Source of the DNA: Pseudoips prasinana
Lineage: Eukaryota; Arthropoda; Insecta; Lepidoptera; Nolidae
DNA length: 64,000 nt
Reading direction: 5' to 3'
Assembly: GCA_951640165.1 (NCBI GenBank)
Contig: OX621234.1
Location: 9,553,001 to 9,617,000 of the forward strand
Shown: positions 59,635 through 64,000 of the stretch, piece after piece
How the letters are laid out: the number at the start of each line of letters is the position of its first letter
Numbering within the stretch: position 1 is the first letter of the stretch
Position numbers and translations under genes: made by a program
Notes under the pieces: generated by a model
Seen by the model: only the letters and a program-made list of their open reading frames with translations
The model's database searches: none
What the model was told of the DNA's origin: nothing

Positions 59635-60298
59635 TAAAAAAAACTTCGTTTAAAAAAACCGACTTCAAAAACTAAAAAGTATTAAAAAAATCTGAATAAC
59701 GATTGAATTGAATACATCTCTTATGCAAACCTAATACCTTTAATATTAATGAAATTTTATAATTTGTATGTGCTACCTATTTATAGGTTTGAAGTCGGTG
59801 CCAAGCCCTAAACAAAATAAATATTCAAACAGCTTTACTCTGTGATGAAATTCCTACACTAATGAAACTTTATCATAAAAAAAAAATATAATATAATATC
59901 TGAATGAGTAACTATACCTGTATTAAATCTATATTATGAGTATTTATGAATATATGTATTTGGGGCCCTGAAACTATCAAACTTATAATAGAACTTAGCT
60001 TCATGCAATAGATAAATAATTTATTAGGTTACACCGCATCAAAATGTTAGTATATTTCGAGACGACCGTCAACGACGTCTGCCCGCTTGGGTTGTTTTGT
60101 TCTACACGAAGCCATCCCACATTTGGCTTGGCACCGACTACAAACCTATAAATAGGTAGCACATACAAATTATAAAATTTCATTCATATTAAAGGTATTA
60201 GGTTTGCATAAGAGATGTATTCAATTCAATCGTTATTCAGATTTTTTTAATACTTTTTAGTTTTTGAAGTCGGTTTTTTTAAACGAAGTTTTTTTTTT
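59635..60298. mobile_element. Element with about 170-bp terminal inverted repeats, copy 2
   Basis: Same family as 56503-57250. Left arm 59635-59806, right arm about 60122-60298. The centre is different and shorter, retaining only one arm of the 20-bp hairpin ('gaccgtcaacgacgtctg'). Confidence 0.9.
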
Positions 60299-60594
60299 GA
60301 AGACCTATCCATAGATACCCCACTTCCCCACTTGTATGGTTTGATGAAATATCTTTATTGAAATTCATTTCTAAGTATGGGGAACACTCAAATATTATTG
60401 TTTCTTTTTCAATTTTTTATGTGTAAATCTTAATGCGGTTCACGGAATACATCTGCTTACTAAGTTTCGACAGTATAGTTCTTATAGTTTCGGAAAAAAG
60501 TGGCTGTGACATACGGACGGACAGACAGACAGACATGACAAATCCATAAGGTTTCCGTTTTTTACCATTTAGCTACGGAATCCTAAAAATGGCA
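60299..60594 (+). mobile_element. 'ccggccaagtgcgag' element, 3' half of the split copy
   Basis: 'gaagacctatccatagata' to 'ctacggaatcctaaaaa', including 'gacggacagacagacagaca'. This is the usual 3' end of the family. Confidence 0.8.
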
Positions 60595-61062
60595 GCTATT
60601 CCGCATCAAAATAAAGAAGAATCACGTAAATCTGTTCATAAATCTCAGCGTAATAGGTAAAAATGTGCGCTTGTGCTAAAGGTGCGCCCTACATGCGCTT
60701 ACAAAAACGAGCTTGAACGCGCGTATTAAACGCTAGTCGTCTGAAATTGTTCTTTATGTTTATGCCAAAACACTTGAACAGTATGAGTCTACCTAGACTG
60801 CCTAAGATTTAAAAACGTCGGTGACAAAGACAATTAAATCGTCCACATAAACACAAATTTTCATACAAAAATGTCCATAAAATTAAAACTACTGGGCCAA
60901 ACTGTATAAAATTTTTATGGGACCAAATGGCAACTATTTTGCATCAAACTAAAAAAGAATCACGTAAATCGGATCATAAATCTCCGAGTAATCGGTGTAC
61001 ATACATAAAAAAAAAAAAAATACCGGTGAACTTGAGAACCTCCTCCTTTTGAAGTCGGTTAA
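60595..61062 (-). mobile_element. 'aggaggaggttctcaagtt' element, inverted right arm
   Basis: Reverse complement of 58191-58665 with moderate divergence. Ends 'ccttttgaagtcggtt'. Confidence 0.85.
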
Positions 61063-61134
61063 AAAGGTAGAGCTATTGAGGTCATCAGTTGTACATATTA
61101 TGATTATGAATACATATATAGATATTATTCTTTA

Positions 61135-61290
61135 GGTCGAACCGATATTGCGATCCGGTATGACATGGCAACCTTTTCTTAAAGGCCGGCAACGCACTTG
61201 CGGCACCTCTGGTGTTGCGAGTGATCACTTACCATCTGGTAACCCACTAACTCGTTTGAAATCCTATTTAATATATAAAAACGAGCGTGA
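61135..61290 (+). mobile_element. LINE 3' tail (ggccggcaacgcac family)
   Basis: 'gcgatccggtatgacatggc' then 'ggccggcaacgcacttgcgg' and an 'aatatataaaaa' end. It matches the last part of 9660-10195. Confidence 0.72.
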
Positions 61291-61504
61291 TTTTGAGTCT
61301 AGTGTCGCACAAGCGTGCATTCGAACTATCGTGTGTCGCAGAGCAGTTTTATCGCTCATCCATCTATTCAGCTCACGTAGTGCACTTGAACCCATCTCCA
61401 TTTGAAAAGTTATCAAAATCCTTTCAACCATTTTTGCGTGATTCTGTAACAAAAATCTATATGAACAGTATATCACAAAATTACCTAATAACCGGAGTTA
61501 ATCA

Positions 61505-61628
61505 CACTAATATTATAAAGGTGAAAGTTTGTGACTGTGTATGTTTGTTACTTCTTCACGTCTAAACTGCCGGAGCGATTTTAATAAAATTTGGTATGGA
61601 GTTAGCTGTCACCCGCTGTCACAGCTAG
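61505..61628 (+). mobile_element. Helitron-like element, family 1, internally deleted
   Basis: 'cactaatattataaaggtg' start, 'gtatggagttagctgtcac' body and CTAG end. The middle that normally precedes the 3' hairpin is missing. Confidence 0.72.
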
Positions 61629-62092
61629 TAGAACGATAAATTCGAATTTGTTTTTTGTTTTATCTAGTGTCAGTGTCAATAGCAACTTAATTCTTGGGTT
61701 GATTGGCAATTATTCACTCGATAACTGTAAGAAGTAGAGGAAATCAAACTATTTAGATACGTACATGTATGCATGCAAATTGGCTGATACTCCCAGGCGG
61801 GGATTGTGTAATTTCCGATCAATTATGAATCTTTGTCAAATCGCTGATTGCTCTAGCAAATTGGTTAGTCAGTCACTGTTGATAATGTCTCAGCGCGTCG
61901 ATAAACCTTAACGTATCGATAATTTGAGTATTCATTTGTAAAGGGCATTTTTGCGGATGTTTAAATACCAAAAAATAGTCGGAAGCGTTATAGCGAGCAT
62001 TCTAGCGAAAGGACGATGTGAAAAAAGGTTCACTTCAAAACGACGAAGGCTCGATCTTGTGTTACAAGTGAATGCTTATTTACTACCCTACT
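61629..62092. other. No recognised feature
   Basis: AT-rich spacer. Confidence 0.35.
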
Positions 62093-62303
62093 GTCCTACC
62101 CTAGTGTCGGTGTTGTTCAAGCCGACTGTTGCCTAATGGTTACAACCGGGACCGACAGCTTAACGTAGTACGGAGACGCTCAGAAATTAAACCAGTTTGG
62201 CGGTCACCCACCCACCTATAGACTGACCGCGAGCCTAGTCGCTTGACCTCGCCAATCAGTAATGGACTGGTGACAGCATTTGGCCATGAGCGCCTCAAAA
62301 ATG
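62093..62303 (+). repeat. Dispersed repeat ('aaccgggaccgacagctta' family)
   Basis: Relative of 18158-18395. Confidence 0.7.
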
Positions 62304-62999
62304 TGAATGCTTAATACCATCAACACCTGTATGTAAGTACGGAATTAACCTAGCCGGTCTTGTGTCTAAGTCTAGGCTCAGCTAGAAATTACATCTACAT
62401 ACTAAAAATATAATACGGGATAGTTTTGGCAACTGCCACTAACTCCTGGGTTCGATACTCGCCTACTTTTGTTGAATGCTGCCAGTATTCAACAAACTGT
62501 GATTGCAAAATTTTAGGTTTTGAAGTCAATTTTCGAGTCTAAAAAAAATGACTTCTCTTGTGGAGTTGACAATTCTAAAAATGGTAAGATCCTCGGTTTA
62601 ATTCCCAGGTTTGACAACGTAGGTTTTGAGAAAATATTGAGCTTCTTTGTAGTGACATTGAACATTTAATCAAGTACTTGGTTCGATTCCGAGTCCGATA
62701 TTATGTTTGTAGGTTTGTCTAAAATCTAAAAACATGTTTTGCTTGGTTGTGGTCTTGATTTTGTACATGTGCTTAGCGGGTAAGCGACTTTCTTTTTTAA
62801 TTTTGTTATCAATATGCCAAAGCCTTGCTATTGCGAATTAAATTTAAAATTGTCAACTGCTTTATAAAATAAGGCAAAGCGAAGCTACTCTCAAGTATGG
62901 AATTTCAGCTTACTTTCACTATTCTTCACAGAATTTAGTCCCGTTTTATTATAATATATAAAATTATATTAGCTTACCTTAAACAGTACTTATGAATAC
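62304..62999. other. Weak tRNA-like repeats, otherwise unrecognised
   Basis: 'gggttcgatactcgcc' near 62449 and 'ttggttcgattccgag' near 62681 resemble B boxes without convincing A boxes; possibly decayed SINEs. Confidence 0.3.
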
Positions 63000-63185
63000 G
63001 TGTGGCGTAGTGATTATGCAACTCGCCTCGCCAGTTCGTAACTCGGGTTCGATTCCCACACAGTAGAACTATTTGCATGATCCATAAATAGTTGTTCTGA
63101 GTCTGGGTGTCCTTTGTGTTCACAATTGACATTGTGAGTTTGTAAAGTACCCCGCGACCCAGGGATACATTTTAATAGTGCGGGC
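63000..63185 (+). mobile_element. tRNA-derived SINE
   Basis: A box TGGCGTAGTGA (63003-63013) and perfect B box GGTTCGATTCC (63046-63056), then the shared body through 'gtaaagtaccccgcgaccca'. Same family as 24665 and 31385. Confidence 0.82.
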
Positions 63186-63308
63186 TTTGTCAATAACTGT
63201 AAATACCAACCTTACGATCAAGTATTAGCTCAGAGAGATAACTAACTAAAGATAGCTAATCAAAAAAAAAATTGAAAAAGACCGTGATACTTTTCAATTT
63301 TTTTTTAT

Positions 63309-64000
63309 ATACGAGGGGTGATCCAAAAGTAATGATAATCAGTTATTTCTAGTGCACACAAAAATACAAAAAAAATATCAGTCACTTGTTCAGTTACCCA
63401 CTAGTTCAGGAAAAAAAAATCATATAAATAGGCCACGATTCCCGGGAGCTACATTCATTTGAATACAGACTGTCAAGGAGTGAACATCAAAATGGAAAAA
63501 AACGAAATCAGAGCTGTCATTAAATACCTCTGCTTGAAAAAAATGTCTACCAAAGACATACACAGCGACTTGGTGGAAACATTAGGGGACTCTTCTCCTC
63601 CATATTCCACAGTTGCACGCTGGGCTAAGGAGTTTAAGCTGGGAAGAACATCGACGGAAGACGAACACCGCGAAGGACGCCCATCGACGTCCCTCACTGA
63701 AGAAAATGTGAAAAAAGTTGAAGAAGTTGTATTGGAAGATCGAAGAATGACTATCAGGCATGTAGCTGAGGTCACAGGGCTCTCATATGGCAGCATTCAA
63801 AGAATCCTTGCGAACGAATTGCATATGAGAAAGGTCTCCGCGCGTTGGGTACCGAAAATGTTAAACGACGAGCAAAAGAAGAAACGAGTCGACATGTCAA
63901 GAGCAAATCTCGAAAAGTTCCAGGCAGACAAGGATAATTTTTTGTCACGTTTTGTGACCATGGACGAGACCTGGATCCACCATTTTGATCCTGAAACAAA
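63309..64000 (+). mobile_element. Mariner element, 5' part
   Basis: Begins TACGAGGGGTGATCCAAAAG next to TA, a mariner-type inverted terminal repeat. It is followed about 180 bases later by the transposase frame. The right part lies beyond the window. Confidence 0.88.
63492..64000 (+). CDS. Mariner transposase, N-terminal 169 codons, open at window end
   Basis: ATG at 63492 (MEKNEIRAVIKYLCLKK) opens a frame without a stop to the window edge. The first ~110 residues form the paired helix-turn-helix DNA-binding region (SPPYSTVARWAKEF around residue 41; GRPS and RIL motifs). The linker KVSARWVPKML precedes the catalytic domain, whose first aspartate is D158 in VTMDETWIHHFDPETK. This wording is typical of irritans/mellifera-type mariners. 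Mariner transposases cut and paste their element at TA sites. The remaining catalytic residues and the right terminal repeat cannot be seen, so autonomy is unknown. Confidence 0.95.
   Translation, partial: MEKNEIRAVIKYLCLKKMSTKDIHSDLVETLGDSSPPYSTVARWAKEFKLGRTSTEDEHREGRPSTSLTEENVKKVEEVVLEDRRMTIRHVAEVTGLSYGSIQRILANELHMRKVSARWVPKMLNDEQKKKRVDMSRANLEKFQADKDNFLSRFVTMDETWIHHFDPET

Noticed and set aside
54180..63300. Further ABCF2 exons after exon 2
   Set aside because: I looked for an exon starting with the codons after Walker A (GKS/T, then the EHIDI and LTREMP region) and saw none; the region is repeats.

Overview
The window looks like nuclear DNA of a moth or butterfly. It is AT-rich and dominated by transposon debris. 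The repeats are of kinds I associate with Lepidoptera: two families of short Helitron-like elements ending in CTAG, tRNA-derived SINEs, a LINE 3' tail with the 'actgctggac' block, and elements with a 'ccggccaagtgcgag' terminus. The few recognisable host exons have GT/AG introns and insect-like proteins. No bacterial-type gene organisation is present. The lineage call rests on recall of these families, not on a search.

Two host genes can be supported, both on the plus strand. (1) A mitochondrial ATP-Mg/phosphate carrier of the SCaMC/SLC25A24-25 group: three exons (30425-30583, 31959-32538, 37480-37664) join in phase to encode the whole carrier domain and stop codon. Two short in-phase candidate first exons lie about 18 kb upstream (11950-12036 and 12162-12206). 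No EF-hand exon was found between them. (2) The 5' part of an ABCF2-type ABC ATPase: exon 1 at 47971-48121 and exon 2 at 53224-53430, breaking off inside the Walker A motif. The remaining exons should lie beyond the window.

Layout. 1-1000: a decayed minus-strand copy of an alphavirus-like RNA-virus helicase (endogenous viral element). 1.4-10.2 kb: LINE tails, Helitrons, SINEs and a 740-bp tandem duplication. 11.9-12.2 kb: candidate first exons. 12.6-30.3 kb: presumed large first intron of the carrier gene, holding nested Helitrons, a 348-bp foldback MITE, SINEs and minisatellites. 30.4-38 kb: carrier-domain exons. 38.5-41.1 kb: four copies of one TA-flanked MITE family, one enclosing a gypsy reverse-transcriptase fragment. 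41-47.9 kb: mostly unrecognised AT-rich DNA. 48-53.4 kb: the ABCF2 exons. 53.7-56.2 kb: a LINE remnant, a perfect 61-bp-arm palindrome and two MITEs. 56.5-61.1 kb: a foldback-like composite with inverted arrays of a roughly 60-bp repeat, interleaved with two other element families. 63.3-64 kb: the 5' half of a mariner element with an open transposase frame.

The two host genes have no evident functional link. The most notable items are the viral helicase remnant, the foldback composite, the MITE-enclosed gypsy fragment and the putative alternative carrier first exons.
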